From: an uncultured Pelagibacteraceae bacterium
GTDB lineage: Bacteria; Pseudomonadota; Alphaproteobacteria; Pelagibacterales; Pelagibacteraceae
DNA: 64,000 nt
Assembly: GCA_902634325.1 (NCBI GenBank)
Contig: CACPJP010000003.1
Location: 1-64,000, forward strand
Reading direction: 5' to 3'
Shown here: in pieces, positions 63,629-64,000 of the stretch
Numbering within the stretch: the stretch's first letter is position 1
Layout: each line of letters begins with the position of its first letter
Made by a program: the position numbers and the translations under genes
Notes under the pieces: generated by a model
Told to the model about the DNA's origin: nothing
Databases searched by the model: none
Seen by the model: the letters and a program-made list of their open reading frames with translations, nothing else

Positions 63629-64000
63629 ACACATATTTATTATTTAAATCTCTTCATTTAATTGCAGTCATATCCTGGATGGCTGGCTTATTATATTTAC
63701 CAAGAATTTTTGTGTACCATGTTGAAAATTATGAAAAGAAAGAAACTCTAGATATTTTTGAAACTATGGAAAGAAGACTTTATAATTACATAATGAGACC
63801 AGCAATGCTCTTTGCCTGGATATTTGGGATTGTCTTAATTTATTTAAATGGTCTAGATGTTTTGGCTAATTTATGGATCCAAATCAAACTTGCTTTAGTA
63901 ATTCTTTTGTCTATTTATCATGAATATTTAGGCAAATGTCTCAGTCAGCTTAAAAATAGAACAAACACAAAAAGTGCTAAATTTTATCGTTATATAAATG
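63625..64000 (+). CDS. hemJ: Protoporphyrinogen oxidase HemJ (partial, 3' end outside window)
   Basis: This frame is not in the ORF track. It starts at the ATG overlapping the upstream TGA (ATGA) and reads LLFKSLHLIAVISWMAGLLYLPRIFVYHVE, the HemJ signature with its conserved heme-ligand His. MERRLYNYIMRPAMLFAW follows, and the frame is open to base 64000 (125 codons). HemJ oxidises protoporphyrinogen IX in the step before HemH. It completes a hemH-lyase-hemJ operon. Confidence 0.93.
   Translation, partial: MNTYLLFKSLHLIAVISWMAGLLYLPRIFVYHVENYEKKETLDIFETMERRLYNYIMRPAMLFAWIFGIVLIYLNGLDVLANLWIQIKLALVILLSIYHEYLGKCLSQLKNRTNTKSAKFYRYIN

Noticed and set aside
1-64000. CRISPR arrays, insertion sequences, restriction or defence islands
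   Set aside because: I saw no regularly spaced repeats, transposases, terminal repeats or known defence genes; base composition and gene packing are even along the window.

Overview
The window looks like core chromosome of a SAR11-type marine alphaproteobacterium (Pelagibacterales). The DNA is very AT-rich, proteins are rich in Lys, Ile and Asn, intergenic gaps are tiny, and many neighbouring genes overlap by 1-11 bases. Gene content is typically alphaproteobacterial: ffh/dapF/ftsY, glcDEF, DUF2794, hslVU, rpe/heparinase-like/purH, and hemE beside a PEP-synthase-regulator gene. I see no prophage, insertion sequence, CRISPR array or rRNA. The only tRNA is tRNA-Gly(GCC). No gene-free stretch exceeds 300 bases. 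The three largest gaps are 48326-48598 (candidate origin), 22476-22662 (structured leader region) and 1628-1791 (ffh leader RNA and divergent promoters).

Layout. 1-3.5 kb: protein targeting (rpsP, ffh with a structured leader; dapF, ftsY). 3.5-5.8 kb: small membrane proteins, a hydrolase and an EamA exporter. 5.8-17.8 kb: a minus-strand block for small organic acids. It holds an amidase, a three-gene TRAP transporter (dctMQP), a D-2-hydroxyacid dehydrogenase, glycolate oxidase glcDEF, an aminotransferase and an FMN-dependent 2-hydroxyacid oxidase. 17.8-22.5 kb: a PagL-like deacylase and cytochrome c maturation genes ccmCDEFGH. 22.6-33.7 kb: mixed housekeeping (hspQ, yciB/ispZ, DUF2794, BI-1 family, aldo/keto reductase, argG, folD, mscS, hemCD, tsaD). 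33.7-41 kb: acetate use (acs with a strongly basic N-terminal tail, a DUF4212/SSS symporter pair, a second SSS symporter). 41-48 kb: rpe, a heparinase-like protein, purH, tRNA-Gly with a pterin dehydratase, a sulfotransferase, ubiH-like and hemE. 48.3-48.6 kb: a likely replication origin. 48.6-64 kb: ppsR-maf-aroE-coaE-dnaQ, secB, fxsA, tim44-like, smr, hslUV, hisBAFE (no hisH), hinT, ftsK-lolA, hemH, an alginate-lyase-like secreted protein, and hemJ running off the end.

How the genes fit together. The 7-18 kb block reads as one plan: import of small carboxylates by the TRAP system, oxidation of glycolate/lactate-type 2-hydroxyacids by GlcDEF and the FMN oxidase, and transamination or reduction of the resulting oxoacids. 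The acs/symporter block covers acetate import and activation. Heme genes (hemC, hemD, hemE, hemH, hemJ) and ccm genes lie in several clusters and together support cytochrome c production. I did not find an obviously new multi-gene system. The best leads are the ffh leader RNA, the origin candidate beside hemE, the structured region upstream of ccmC, the basic tail on Acs, the polysaccharide-lyase-like gene inside the heme operon, and the missing hisH.
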